NCBI RefSeq assembly: GCF_007565055.1
Contig: NC_044567.1
Location: 48,136,260 to 48,200,259 of the forward strand
From: Rhinopithecus roxellana
Taxonomy: Eukaryota; Chordata; Mammalia; Primates; Cercopithecidae
DNA length: 64,000 nucleotides
Reading direction: 5' to 3'
Of this stretch, positions 12,331-31,560 are shown one piece after another. The translations under genes were made by a program, and so were the position numbers. The notes below the pieces were generated by a model. The model saw nothing but the letters and a program-made list of their open reading frames with translations, made no database searches and was not told the origin of the DNA. How positions within the stretch are numbered: position 1 is the first letter of the stretch; every line of letters begins with the position of its first letter.

Positions 12331-12905
12331 AGAGTGGCCACCCCTGAGCAAGGATCTGGCACCAGCAGCTGCCTCACCTCCTCCAGAGGGTCCCCTCCCC
12401 AGAAGCACTGCCAGGGCAATCTAGGTTCCACATGGGGACAAAAGGCACTTCCTGGCCTGCTGCAGGGAGTCTCCAGGTACCCAGACCTGCCACTCTCTTT
12501 GTAGGCCCCTCTCGGCCCACAGGCACTGTCCTTTCCCCTCTTTTCCCGTCTGCCTTCTATTGTGGCTGCTTTTTTATGCTGGGGAGTTTCAACTTCACCC
12601 TACTCCAAGCCAAGCCCTGAAACTCCTTTTGCGAGTATAGACGGTGTCAGATGCCCAGCCAAGCCCAGGTTACTGCTCAGGGTAGCAGGAATTGCCACTC
12701 TCATGCCCGTAGGGGCCAGGAAGGGACGCAGCCTAGGTGGGGCTGCGGTGGGGAGCTACTTGGGATTTTGGGGTTCCCATAGACAACTGGGGAGCAGGAC
12801 ACATTCCCTTTCTAAAGAGTGTGCTTGAATTCAGCTGTTGCTCATTCTTGCTGTGGGGGAATATGGGACCTGTGTTGCCAGATCTGATATTTCAAGAAAA
12901 GCCAG
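12331..12905. other. Intron sequence, no recognised feature
   Basis: Nothing recognised apart from short open frames. Confidence 0.45.
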
Positions 12906-13515
<610 letters not shown>

Positions 13516-13552
13516 TAAAGCCAGATATCCAAGTTTGTATGTGCAGTTCCCT

Positions 13553-14197
<645 letters not shown>

Positions 14198-14986
14198 TCC
14201 CTTGATTTTTAAAGAAAAATTTTTTTAAATTGTTTTTACTTTACATACAGTAAAATTCACTTTTTGGGAGTGGGGGAAGAAGTGTCACTATTTACATAGA
14301 TTCCTGTGACTCCCACCACCATCAGGGACAGAACTGCTCATCCCCCAAATTCCCTCCAGCTGCTCCTTTGTCTTCAGTCCCTCCTCCTCACTCTTGGCAT
14401 CCACTGATCCAACTTTGTCACTATGGTTTTGCCTTTTGCACAGAAATGAAATCGTACCGTTTGTAACCTTTGGGAGTGGATTCTTTCCCGTAGCATAATG
14501 CATCCGAGATTCATCTGTGTTGTTGTGTATCGATCATTTGTTCCTTTTTATTACGGAACACTTGCTTATCCATTCAGTTGTTGAGAGACACTGGGGATGT
14601 TTCCAGGTTTGGGTGATTATGTGTAATGCTGCTGTGGACATTTTTGTGCAGTTTTGTGTGTGTGTGTTTGAATATAAGTTTTCATTTCTCTAAGCTAAGG
14701 AAGGATAAGGAAGTTCCCTTATATTTCTACTTTGTTGAGAGTTTTTTTTTTTTATATCATGAATGGATGTTGAATTTTGCCACTTTATTTCTCTGCATCT
14801 TTTGATAGGTTTTCTTCTTTAGTCATGTTTAGATGACAGCCATTAGTTTTCAGATGTTGGGCCAGCTTTGCTGAATAAACCCCATTTGGCTGCTGGTCTT
14901 GTTATATTATTCATATGTATCTCCTGGATTCGATTTGCTAATATTTTGCTGAGGCTCATTGCATCTGTTTTCATGAGGGATATTGA

Positions 14987-15320
<334 letters not shown>

Positions 15321-15665
15321 GGTTTGTAGTTTTCTTATATTGCTTTTGTTTAGTTTGGGTATCAGGGTATTGCTGGCACCATAAAATGAGTTGGGAATTG
15401 TCTCTTCTATTCTCTGAAAGAGGCAGTGTAGAATTTATGTATATTTTCCTTAAATACTTAGTGAAATTATCTGGGCCTGAGGTTTCCTTTTTGGAAGGAC
15501 ATAAATTCTGAAATTAATTCCTTTAATCACTCAAGGACTGTTCACATTATCTGTTTCTTCTTGCATGACTTTTGGTAGTTTGTGTTTTTCAAATAATTGG
15601 TCCATTAGTTCATCAAAGTTGTAGAAATTATGTGTGTAGAAGTGTTCCTAGTGTTCCCTTATTAG

Positions 15666-16022
<357 letters not shown>

Positions 16023-16079
16023 TAATTTGCATCCTCTCTCTCTCTCTCTGTGTCTCTGTCTCTCTGTCATTCTGGTTAG

Positions 16080-16408
<329 letters not shown>

Positions 16409-16606
16409 TAGTTTTGTTAATCTTTAAAAAAAAACCAGATTTGGGTTTTGTTGATTTTTCTCCATCCGTCTCGTTTTTAATTTTATTAATTTCTGCTCTT
16501 AATTTTATTATTTCTTTCCTCCCTTTTGCTTTGGGCTTGAATTTTATGGTAATGTATTTTTATTTTCATTTAGTTTAAATTATTTTTAATTTCTCTTGCG
16601 ACTTCA

Positions 16607-16905
<299 letters not shown>

Positions 16906-16913
16906 TAATATAA

Positions 16914-17182
<269 letters not shown>

Positions 17183-17223
17183 GTTATTGATTTTTAGTTT
17201 AATTATATTATAATCACAGGACT

Positions 17224-17534
<311 letters not shown>

Positions 17535-17565
17535 TAATTTCAGTTTTAAAAATGTTGTTGCAAGA

Positions 17566-17890
<325 letters not shown>

Positions 17891-18436
17891 CTACATGATC
17901 TACCTTGGTGACAGTTCCATGTTTACATGAAGAGGATGTGTGTTCTGCTATTATTGGGTGGCGTGTTCTATAAACATCAATTAAGTTAAGCTGGTTAGTG
18001 GTGATATTCAGGTCTTTTAGATCTCTTGTTGATTTTTCATCTAAGTAGCTCTGTTGTTAAAAATTAGACTTTCTATCTAACTAGTTATATTGTCTAGAGG
18101 AGTGTTGAAGTCTCCAACTATGATTGTCAATTTGTCTATTTCTCCTTTCAGTTTTATTAGTTTGGCTTCATGTATTTTGAAGCTCTGTTGTTAGGGACAT
18201 GTGCATTTAGGATTGTTATGTATCTTCTTGGTGAGTTGACCCTTTTATATAATGTTTGTCTGAATCCTTGGTAATTTTCCTTGTTTGGATTAGGTAATTT
18301 CTGGTGTTCTATCACTGTTTTTTCTGTGATCTCCATTCTGCTATTGATCCAATCCAATGAACTTTTATTTCATATATTGTATTTTTTAGTTCTAAAATTT
18401 CCATTTGGTTCCTTTTTTCTAGCTTCTATTTTTTTT

Positions 18437-18830
<394 letters not shown>

Positions 18831-18907
18831 TTCTGCAAGAATTTCTAAATTTCCATTTATTTCAGGATCGTTCACCTTTACCGAACCATGGAGCATGGGT
18901 ATAATAA

Positions 18908-19278
<371 letters not shown>

Positions 19279-19437
19279 TTATTGTCTTTTGTCTTATACG
19301 TTGTTGTCAGCTTTTCCTGTTTCTTTGTATGTCAAGTAATTTTGGATTGTGTCTTGGACATTTGGAATACTATAAGACTATGGGTCCTGTTAAAATCCTC
19401 TGAAGAATGTCAGTTTTTTCTTTGTTTATTCATTTGT

Positions 19438-19589
19438 TTTTGAGACAGAAACTTGCTCTGTCACCTAGGCTGGAGTGCACTGGTGCAATCATGGCTCACT
19501 GCAGCCTCAACTTCCTAGCCTCAAGCAATCCTCTTACGTTGGCTTCCTAAAGCATTAGGGTTACGAGCATGAGCCACTGTGCCCAGTCC
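19438..19589 (-). repeat. Free left Alu monomer (FLAM)
   Basis: A 150-bp antisense monomer: GAGACAGAAACTTGCTCTG, CACTGCAGCCTCAACTTCC, then directly to CCTAAAGCATTAGGGTTACG and GAGCCACTGTGCCCAG. No right arm, as expected of the pre-Alu monomer family. Confidence 0.8.
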
Positions 19590-19997
19590 GTTTGCTTTTT
19601 GAATCAGTTAGGTTGATGCCTTAGATCCCAGCCTGCCCTCTGTGAGTTATAGTTTCAATGTGAGTTCAGTTTTCAAAGCCTTTGCAGTGCTATTCAGATC
19701 CACCCCAAGTATACATACTCCAGGGGCCAGTCTGTTCGGTCTACACTGTAATTCAGTTCTCAGAGTCTTTGGTAGGTTATTTGGGGTCAGTTCCATGTAT
19801 GTGCAGCTCAGGAGTAGGCTAGGACCTCAAATACGACAACTTTATGGGATCACATTCTCAAGCTCCTTTCTTTCTGTGATGCTGCCCTATCCAGCTCCCA
19901 GGGGTCCCCTTTTCTCATTTTTTCCAGGCAAAAGATTTTCCCTTTCTCGGAGTTTAAGTTCCCCTGTGTGACTGCTACGGCTGCTGCCACCACCTAA

Positions 19998-20546
<549 letters not shown>

Positions 20547-20821
20547 CACCATATTCGTCTTAAAGTTTTTGTTTTCCTCCCCAATTCAACTTCCACTATT
20601 CACTTTTCAGAGTCCTTGTGTAGTTGTTTTATGTCTCCTGTCAGGGTTTTTAGTTATAATCAACGGAAAAGCTAGACTGTAGTGTGCTTATTCCATCTTA
20701 ACCAGAACCGGGAGGCTTGCTTGGCTTTAAATACTGGCATCTAATTTTAAGTCTCTCCACAAGCCACATCTGAGATGCTAGCTGGCCACCTCTGCTTTAG
20801 TGGCACAGTGTGTCAAAATTA

Positions 20822-20973
20822 TTCTTCCTTCCTTCCTTCCTTCCTTTCTTTCTTTCGAGATGGATTCATAATCTTGGCTCATTGCAACCTCCTGCCTCCT
20901 GGGTTCAAGCAATTCTCCTGCCTCAACCTCCCCAGTAGCGGGGACTACAGGCACGCACCACCAAACCTGGCTA
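20822..20973 (-). repeat. Alu partial with (TTCC)n/(TTTC)n tail
   Basis: Simple repeat of TTCC then TTTC, followed by antisense Alu from CGAGATGGATTCATAATCTT to CTGGCTAATTTTT, with an internal deletion near its start. Truncated where the next Alu begins. Confidence 0.85.
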
Positions 20974-21274
<301 letters not shown>

Positions 21275-21449
21275 TAATTTTTCTTTTAATACTCAAATTC
21301 TTAAGCAACGGCTGTCAGTACCAATATCAGTTTTTCCAGATGAAAAGAGAGCAGAATACAGATTTATTCTTTCTCTGGTCAGAGCAAGCCTTTAACCTGT
21401 CAGCATAATAATAGTGATTGCAATTATTTTAGCAGAAATAATAATAATT

Positions 21450-21700
21450 ACTGGCTAAGGGCATGAACTCTGGAACCAGGCCTCTTGTGTTCAGCCATCT
21501 CCTACAAAGTGTGTGACCTTAACTCTGAATGACTTTGCCTCTCTATGTCTCAGTTTCCTCCCCTGTAAACTGGGAATAATAATAGTATTTACTTCCCAGG
21601 TGGTGGCGAGGATTAAACAAATTCATATGCATAGAGTGCTCAGAACAGTGCCTGGCACAAAGGAAGGCTCGCTAAGCATTTGCTTTGATTTCTGTGAGTA
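21450..21700 (+). repeat. MIR, nearly full length
   Basis: GGGCATGAACTCTGGAACCA, TGTGTGACCTTAACTC, CTCAGTTTCCTCCCCTGTAA, GGCGAGGATTAAAC and AGAACAGTGCCTGGCACAAA: one of the best-kept MIR copies here. Confidence 0.85.
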
Positions 21701-22299
21701 ATGGCTAACGTTTATTAGGCACCTTGCCTTGCAGACAGCTTCACGGCGGCAAGATAAGCCGGCTTATCTCGCTTGCTCAGATGAGGCAGCTGAGATTTCA
21801 GAAAGGCAAATGGCTTGCTTTGAGTCCGTCTGGCCTTCAGACCTTGAAATTAGGGAGGCGTGGGTGGCTGGGCATGGGCTCAGGGAGTATCTGGCTGGTA
21901 ATCAGTCAGACGACAATGGCAATGAAGCTTTTTAACATCATCTGGTCTGAGCTAGAAGAGATGTGACCCAGGGGACTGAGTTCAGGGAAAAAATCAGCTC
22001 AAAGAGAAAGGCAACAGAAATAGAAGGGGAAGCCTGGTAATTGAATGGCCCCAAAAAGGAAAGATCAATATTTTACTTCCAGTGAACAACCAATTTCCCT
22101 GGCAGCAAGCTGGGGCCCAGCTGTGTGTGCTTCAGCGACAACAGCTGCTCCTGCAACGCCTGCCAGGCCTGGTGAGCCCGTCTCTCCTGGCTGGGGAGTC
22201 AGAGCGGGAGCCACGCATGGTGTGTGCGCCAGGGTGGGGGCAGCCCCCAGCTCCCCTGCCTGGGGTGTAGGCTTCCCACGAAGACCACATGGGGTGGCT
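21701..22299. other. Intron sequence, no recognised feature
   Basis: Non-repetitive sequence with chance open frames; nothing recognised. Confidence 0.45.
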
Positions 22300-22400
22300 A
22301 TTTGCTATACTCCCTGTGTGACCTTGGGCAAGCCCCTTCCCTCCCTGGGACCTGGCTTCACTGACTGTGGAATGATGGGCTGGGTCTGCGGAATGTGTCC
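22300..22400 (+). repeat. MIR fragment
   Basis: GTGTGACCTTGGGCAAGCCC then GACTGTGGAATGATGGG: central MIR core only. Confidence 0.55.
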
Positions 22401-22589
22401 AGCAGAGGACCATTTGTGGCAGAAGGTTACCCGATGTCTAGGAAGGTCGAGACTCTTTGTAATCAAAGGCGAGGGGTCCCCACCATAGTAGGTAAAGCTT
22501 CTTTGATGCACAGGGCACCAGGGGATAGAAACAACACTTCAGTGCAGACAGCCCCGTGAGAGTCTCCGGCCCAGTAAGGCAACAGGGAG

Positions 22590-22885
22590 CAGTGGCTGAC
22601 TCTCCAGGGTCAGTAAGACCTGGGTTCAAGAGTTGCCACTATAGGTGGGCAAAAATTTTAAATTTTAAAAAGAGGAAAAAAAAGTGGGGGGGGATTACCG
22701 CTATAGTGACTTTGTCTAAATGTCTTAACCTCTCTGAGCCTCAGTCTCCTCAATTTAAAATAGGAGACTATGATAATAGCTACTGTTAAGGTTGCTGTGA
22801 GGATTAAATGAGACTATGTATGAACCCTCCGTGGACTCCAAGCATTCGCAGTACCTCGCCACATAAATGATGCTGTTATTTATTT
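22590..22885 (+). repeat. MIR, interrupted
   Basis: GTAAGACCTGGGTTCAAGAG, an A- and G-rich interruption (22653-22690), then TGTCTTAACCTCTCTGAGCC, TCAGTCTCCTCAATTTAAAA, GCTGTGAGGATTAAATGAGA. Confidence 0.75.
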
Positions 22886-22967
22886 TAAAAATCATTGAGC
22901 CTGTGGTGATGGTATATATTGGTAATAACCAGCATGCCTTGTTCTAATAACTTCACACCTGTTTTCT

Positions 22968-23260
22968 TTTTCTTTCTTTCTTTTTTTCTTCTTTTGAGAC
23001 AGCTTCATTCTTGTTACCCAGGCTGGAGTGCAATGGTGCGATCTCAGCTCACCACAGCCTCTACCTCTGGGTTCAAGTGATTCTCCTGCTCAGCCTCCCG
23101 AGTAGCTGGGACTACAGGCGTGCACCACCAGGCCCGGATAATTTTTTTTTTTTTTTTTTTTTTTTTTTAGTAGAGACGGGGTTTCACCATGTTGGCCAGG
23201 ATGGTCTCAATCTATTGACCTAGTGATCTGCCCACCTTGACCTCCCAAAGTGCTGGGATT
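22968..23260 (-). repeat. Alu, 5' end lost
   Basis: Antisense Alu from a CTTTCTTTC-rich T-run, stopping at AGTGCTGGGATT where a sense Alu begins. First member of a mosaic flanked by CACACCTGTT(T/C)TCT. Confidence 0.9.
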
Positions 23261-24278
<1,018 letters not shown>

Positions 24279-24920
24279 TGGCCTGGCACTTTTGTGGCCA
24301 TTACTCTGGGGCTGTAGCTCTTTGAAGAGCCCTGTGAGAGCAGCTGTAGAGAGGTCACAGCCTGGGGTGTGCCCCCGGTTGCAGCCTGGGCCATGGCTCG
24401 GGTGCTCCGGGGAACATGCAGTGGCCCTCAGTACCCCATCTATCTGCCTGTCATCAAACAACCCCACCCCCACCTCTGTCCAGGTAGGCTTTTGCTGGCA
24501 GAGGAATGGACAGCTCACCCCGCCAGTGTCTCCCAGCCCCAGGGAGTTGTGGACACAGAGATTACAGAATCCAAATCCCTGCACTCCTGCTTCCTAGGTG
24601 GACTTGAGGTGGGGGTCCTCAGTCAGGCAGCACTCTGTGGCCGACTCCACCTTGACTTGCTTCGGAAATCATGAAGGCAGAGCCCTAACCTTGGAGAGGA
24701 TTATAGGTGTGAGCATGGGAGGCTGGGGGTAGAGGGTGCCCTGGCCCATCCCCACATTCCCAGACCCCCTATAATGCCAGCGATGTGAAGGCAGGACGAG
24801 AGGAAGCAGAATGCCAGCTAGGATGATGGGTGGGCTCCCCTGCAGCCCTACAGGTGGCACCTGGGCATTGCTATTCTCAGAAGTCACGTCATTGCCTGGC
24901 AGTGTCAGAAGCTGGCATGG
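24279..24920. other. Intron sequence, source of a displaced 44-bp copy
   Basis: No repeat or exon recognised. 24672-24715 recurs in direct orientation at 26093-26136 with three substitutions. Confidence 0.6.
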
Positions 24921-25105
24921 CTTGGGGGAGGGGGCAGCTGCAATGCTGAGGAGGCTGGCAAAAAAACACTTTCCTCCTTCACTGAAATTTTACAGATCTT
25001 TCCTGAGAGCCCACTAGGTACCAGGTTCAGGAGGGTTCACGGATAGAATGCGGCACGACCCCGCTGCCCTTCCCTCATCCCAGACTCACACTAGAGTGGA
25101 AAAGC
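24921..25105 (+). repeat. Inverted duplication, left arm
   Basis: The reverse complement of this stretch recurs at about 26928-27110 at roughly 93 percent identity over the best 170 bp (by-eye count). It runs from GGGGGAGGGGGCAGCTG through TCCTTCACTGAAATTTTACA to GGGATGAG-containing sequence. Part of it resembles an antisense L2 3' end (CCCACTAGGTACCAGG). Confidence 0.9.
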
Positions 25106-25659
25106 AGGGTCAGCCAGAATCAAGATACAAGCACAGAGCCTCCAGGTTCCAGGCAGGGAGAAGATGGTTAGGGTGGGGCCCTCTTTGTCCACTGCTCACC
25201 TTCCAAAGCCCACTGGGCACAGCCCCATGGTGCCAGGCCACCGGCAGTGACCAGGGCTTCAGACCCCTGCTGCAGCTGTCACTCTGTGGGCATGCAAGAA
25301 AAACATGGTCCCTATAAATAGATGAATCCCCAATGTGGTTTGGCTTCAGTGCCTGTTATGGGCGGCGTGGTGTGCTGGTGAGTCTGCCTGTAACAGCGCG
25401 AACACTGACAACAGTGACAGTGAGCCGTTTCCTGCATGCTGTGCTCTGCAGGCCCCAGGTGCCCTCAGATCCATCATCTGCAGTGCAGCCTGAGCAGATT
25501 CTGGAGAGAGCTCATCCTGGCCTGGCTGTGCTATAGATACTGATGGTAATTATTAGGGGGAGCGGCAAGATGCCTGACAAGGAATGTGAGCATGTACACA
25601 TGTGTGTGCACTATTGTGTATGTGTGGCTAGCCAGCAGAACCAGCACCTACCACCATCA
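25106..25659. other. Intron sequence, no recognised feature
   Basis: Nothing recognised; short open frames only. Confidence 0.45.
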
Positions 25660-25756
25660 ACCCCTGAAAGAGTGCCCGGCATGTAAGAGGTGCTCATTCA
25701 TCACTTGTTGAATAAGTAAATGAATGAATGAATGAATGAATGAATGAATGAATGCT
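25660..25756 (+). repeat. L2 3' end with (TGAA)n
   Basis: GAGTGCCCGGCATGTAAGAG, GTGCTCATTCATCACTTGTT, then a tetranucleotide TGAA run (about 25717-25753). This matches the L2 3' terminus, whose tail is of this type. Confidence 0.75.
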
Positions 25757-25811
25757 TGTATGGGTGCTGTGGGAGGGCTGCCACTAAGTTTTAGAAGCAG
25801 TTTTAGATTTA

Positions 25812-26018
<207 letters not shown>

Positions 26019-26092
26019 CGAGATGGAGTTTCACTCTTGTCACCCAGGCTGGAGTGCAGTGGCGTGATCTTGGATCACTGCAATCTCCGCCT
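26019..26092 (-). repeat. Alu 3' fragment, broken at a rearrangement
   Basis: Antisense Alu from CCGAGATGGAGTTTCACTCT to CTGCAATCTCCGCC, then fused to the displaced copy at 26093. Confidence 0.9.
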
Positions 26093-26136
26093 TGAAGGCA
26101 GAGCCCTGATCTTGGAGAGGATTGTAGGTGTGAGCA
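26093..26136 (+). repeat. Direct copy of 24672-24715
   Basis: TGAAGGCAGAGCCCTGATCT through GTGTGAGCA matches the upstream segment at 41 of 44 positions. It is joined directly to a broken Alu on its left. Confidence 0.92.
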
Positions 26137-26290
26137 AAAACAAATGTTATGAAGCCTCTACTATGTACCAGTCATGGTGCAAGCGCCCAGGTATACAGTG
26201 ATGATCAGAACTGACAGGGTCCTTGCCCTTAGAGAGCTTACTTTGTAGAGAGAAGATATAAATTAATCAAATTATCCCACACACATACAA
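26137..26290 (-). repeat. L2 3' end (antisense)
   Basis: CCTCTACTATGTACCAGTCA, ATACAGTGATGATCAGAACT, GGTCCTTGCCCTTAGAGAGC: antisense L2 terminus. Confidence 0.75.
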
Positions 26291-26564
26291 CTACATGAAA
26301 GAATATGGAGAAGCTAAGGCTGAGACTTTCTGCAGTGAGGTCGGGAGATACTCACGCCTGCTAAAGTTCAAGCCACACAATATCCCAAAAGACTTGGATG
26401 CGCAACCGAGGTCATGATCTGCCAGCCTCCAGCATTTCTCAGCTGCGAGTACCGTAACTAGCTCACCAGTCAGAAAGGCTTTGCAGTCTAGGATTTCTGC
26501 CCAGCCAATGAGCTGCCTCTGAAAACAGCTTTCTGTAGAAATCCTCCGTAAAAAGTCCTCTCCT
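26291..26564. other. Intron sequence, no recognised feature
   Basis: Nothing recognised. Confidence 0.45.
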
Positions 26565-26876
<312 letters not shown>

Positions 26877-26927
26877 CTCCTCTACTTGCCTCCTGGGACG
26901 CTCTTCAGGGCTGTCCTGATCCCTTGT

Positions 26928-27110
26928 ACCTTCCACTCTGTTGTGAGTCTGGGATGAGGGAAGGGCAGTGGGGCCGTGCCACATTCTTTCTGTGAACCCC
27001 CCTGAACCTGGTACCTAGTGGGCTCTCAGGAAAGACCTGCAAAATTTCAGTGAAGGAGGAAAGTGACTTTTTGCCAGCCTCCTCAGCATTGCAGCTGTCC
27101 CCTCCCCCAA
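26928..27110 (-). repeat. Inverted duplication, right arm
   Basis: Reverse complement of 24921-25105, including GTGAGTCTGGGATGAGGGA and CTGAACCTGGTACCTAGTGG. Homology stops at CCCCTCCCCCAA, where a perfect palindrome starts. Confidence 0.9.
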
Positions 27111-27134
27111 ACAAAGAATTGCAATTCTTTGTTT
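27109..27134. repeat. 26-bp perfect palindrome
   Basis: Self-complementary around the centre GAATTGCAATTC with no spacer. It begins at the end of the inverted-duplication homology. A direct repeat of TTTGTTTCCCAAATAAACCC follows (27128 and 27164). Confidence 0.95.
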
Positions 27135-27369
27135 CCCAAATAAACCCAAATAAACCCTATTTATTTGTTTCCCAAATAAACCCTATTTCCTTTGACCTCC
27201 ATGTCAATCTCTTTTTAGTTAGCAATAGCAAGTTGCAACAAATAGTTTGAAGGGAAAGTATAGGATGCTACAAGACAGTATAGCAGCAGGGTGGGTCCTG
27301 AATCGATGCAGGTGGTCAGGACAGACCTGTCTTGGGGAGGGATGTTTCATACAGGTACAAAGGGAGACC

Positions 27370-27990
27370 TGAAGGATGAACTGACATGATGAATGGGGAG
27401 GACAGCTGTGCAAGATACAGAGAATAGCATGTGCAAAGGCCCTGGGGCAGAGAAGAGTGTGGTGGTTTGCTTGAGGAGCTGACCAAAGGCCAGTACGGCT
27501 GGAGTACAGTGAGTGATGAAGAGCATGGGAAGAGAGGGAGTGGAAGGGGTCAGATCGCATGGGGCCTCATGGGCTGTGCTGTGGACTTTGGATTTTTATC
27601 TTAAGTGTGGTGGAATGATACTGGAAGGTTTTAAGCAGAGGAGTGGGCGACATGATCCAGTTAGACTTGCATGGTCCAGGAGAGAGAGGATGATGGCTAT
27701 GACCAGGTGGGGCCCCTGGGGTGGTGTGGGAAATAGGGAGCTGTGGGATACAGTGGCGGCATGGATTGGACGTGAGTGAAAGTGAGCAGACCCAGTGATG
27801 CTGAAGAACCCTGCAGTGGCAGGAAGGGAGGGAGGATGGGGTCAGGGAGTGGGACATTCGGATGGGTGGTATTGGAGTGGGTGATGACTGGGTTGACCAA
27901 GGGACTTGGTGCCTGAGGTGGAATATGAGGCAATAAGAAAGTCAAGAATCTGAGAGACCGGGGGTTGATGGTTCATCCACACAGCTGCAG
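27370..27990 (-). repeat. L2 fragment (antisense)
   Basis: AAGGCCAGTACGGCTGGAGT, GTGGACTTTGGATTTTTATC and TTTTAAGCAGAGGAGTGGGC follow the antisense of a long L2 internal region. Diverged. Confidence 0.55.
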
Positions 27991-28012
27991 GAACCCCCAA
28001 AGATGAGTTATG

Positions 28013-28200
28013 AAAGCAAAAAGCTGGAAACAACCAAAATGCCCAGCTATTAGGGGTGGTGAAGTAGATTATGATGAACCCACCGGGCAGAATATGTTAC
28101 AGCCACTAACAATGTGGGTTGTACACACCAAGCAGCATGGAAACTCTTTCTGTCCTACTTACTATTACACGGGAGAGAAACTCCAACCTCAGGGATGTCT
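28013..28200 (+). repeat. Ancient L1 3' fragment
   Basis: GCAAAAAGCTGGAAACAACC, then AATGCCCAGCTATTAGGGG and a TAGATTATGATGAACCCACC stretch, match the sense L1M ORF2 end. Confidence 0.6.
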
Positions 28201-28224
28201 GACTCTGCCAGGAGAAAACTTCCT

Positions 28225-28330
28225 TATTCATTTAACACTCTTTATTGAAGTGCAAGGTACAAATAGAACAGAAAAGTACATCAGCCACCAGTGTCCGTCT
28301 CAGTGAGTTTCGCCATCTAGCCAGCGCCTA
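28225..28330 (-). repeat. Old L1-type 3' fragment
   Basis: CTCTTTATTGAAGTGCAAGG, AGAAAAGTACATCAGCCACC and CGCCATCTAGCCAGCGCCTA resemble a diverged old L1 3' end. Confidence 0.4.
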
Positions 28331-28703
28331 GAACAAGAGAAACGGTGGGGTTTCTAGGTCTTTTACAATGCGTTTGTGTCCGTTTTGTATGAAAGAAACC
28401 AATTTTAAAACATTGGCAGAGGCTTGGCTTTCAGTGTGCAGCCCCTGGGGGAAGGAGGCTCAGCCCCTGAAGCCGTGCGCTCACGGGGGAGCTGCTGTTG
28501 GCTCTGCTTTTCCTCGCCCAAGTTGTCTGTCACCATGGGGAGAATAAAGTGGCCCCATGGCCGATACTGACCCCAGGGTGAGGGGAGAGGATGGGGCGGG
28601 GACACTGGTGTCCCTCCCTCCCTCTCGGCCTCCCCGTCCCAGCTCCCTGAGTCTTCGGGTGATCCTTGGGTGTCTCACACCTGTCCCTGCTTCCTTCCCA
28701 CAG
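28331..28703. other. Intron 3' end before the exon
   Basis: Unique sequence leading to a pyrimidine-rich acceptor region (CTGTCCCTGCTTCCTTCCC, ACAG) at the exon. Confidence 0.7.
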
Positions 28704-28791
28704 GTGGAAAAACTTGTGAAATATTTGGATCCCAACGACCTGGGGAGAATCAACTTCAAGGACTTTTGCCGGGGGGTGTTTGCCATGAAAG
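28704..28791 (+). CDS. RAB11FIP4: RAB11FIP4 coding exon (probably exon 2): EF-hand segment
   Basis: An 88-bp internal exon encoding 29 residues plus the first base of a split glycine codon. It follows a pyrimidine-rich tract ending in CACAG and is followed by GTGAGGT, both good splice sites. The peptide begins VEKLVKYLDPNDLG and ends VFAMK, which I recognise as Rab11-FIP4. It covers an EF-hand: the loop starts at D9 of the exon (D-P-N-D-L-G-R-I-N-F-K-D) with exiting helix FCRGVF. The loop has L at position 5 and D rather than E at position 12, so calcium binding may be weak; that is inference. Rab11-FIP4 is a class II Rab11 effector acting on recycling endosomes and in cytokinesis. Its Rab11-binding domain is C-terminal and not in this window. 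The exon ends in phase 1 and joins the exon at 31183 in frame. RAB11FIP3 is the closest paralogue, but the peptide fits FIP4 better. Confidence 0.93.
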
Positions 28792-29166
28792 GTGAGGTCT
28801 TCTGGGGAGGCTTTCCCAGGTGCTTTCAGGTCCTGCCCAGCTGGGGAAGCTGGTGTGGCTGGGGACCCAGCCTGGATTCCTCCCGACAGGGGTCCCAGAG
28901 CCCAGGATGGGCCAGAAGTCGGTTCTGCTTCCGGCTTCCCGGGGGGGCAGAGGGAAGGACACAGCTGCCCCAGCCGCGGGGGCTGTGATCTCACCCGTGG
29001 AGGTCACTTCTGCCCTTCCCCTTGTCTGCCTGCCTCTGGAAAAAGCCTCCCTCCTTGCTTTTCTGCCCTCTTCCTCTGTCTCCCGCTCTGGGATGACCAA
29101 ACTCAAGGAGTCTCCTGGGCAAACCTGGACAAAGTGCTGGTCACCCAACTGCCCGCCTCCCTCTGA

Positions 29167-29831
<665 letters not shown>

Positions 29832-29991
29832 TAATTCCTGCCTTTCTTACTTGCTCCCCCTTCCAGCTTTAGGGGGACACTATAAATCCCTCTGTCTTGT
29901 CCCAAAAATTCAAAGGCCAGTTGTGAGAAACTTGCAGGAATCAGAATATGGCCACTCACTTACTACTAAGCTGTTTATCTGAGACAGTGAA

Positions 29992-31182
<1,191 letters not shown>

Positions 31183-31271
31183 GGTGCGAGGAGCTTCTGA
31201 AGGATGTGCTATCGGTGGAGAGTGCCGGGACTCTGCCGTGCGCGCCAGAGATCCCAGACTGCGTGGAGCAG
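31183..31271 (+). CDS. RAB11FIP4: RAB11FIP4 coding exon (probably exon 3)
   Basis: An 89-bp internal exon preceded by a pyrimidine-rich tract and CTGCACAG and followed by GTAAGG. Its first two bases complete the glycine codon begun by the upstream exon. The remaining 29 codons read CEELLKDVLSVESAG, continue with TLPCAPEIPDCVEQ, and end exactly on a codon boundary. This matches the Rab11-FIP4 segment just after the second EF-hand: the end of the EF-hand exiting helix and the start of the acidic, probably disordered linker. Phase agreement with the first exon (1 to 1, then 0) and an open frame across the junction support both boundaries. The next coding exon was sought in the 32.7 kb downstream and not found, so it should lie beyond the window. 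Confidence 0.93.
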
Positions 31272-31469
31272 GTAAGGCTTGGGGGACCTCTAGGATCTCC
31301 ATGGCTCTGCCTCCTCCTTGGTCTCGCCTTTGCTCCACTTTCAGTATCTGGGAGAATCCAGAACCTCCCTCTGAGGACCCTTCTTGAGCATCAAAGTCAA
31401 GAAATAGTTTTTGGAAGAGGAGCCCTGAGGCCCCATTGGGAAGCCCCAGCAGAGTGTGTAACAGCTGGG

Positions 31470-31560
31470 GGTCCCCACCCAGCAACTCTGTTCCCCATCT
31501 GTGGCACGGAGGAGAAACTGAGTTCCAGAGAGGGAAAGTGACAAGTGGAGGGGAGGCAGG
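31470..31560 (-). repeat. MIR (antisense)
   Basis: GTTCCCCATCTGTGGCACGG, AGGAGAAACTGAGTTCCAGA, GAGGGAAAGTGACAAG. Confidence 0.55.
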
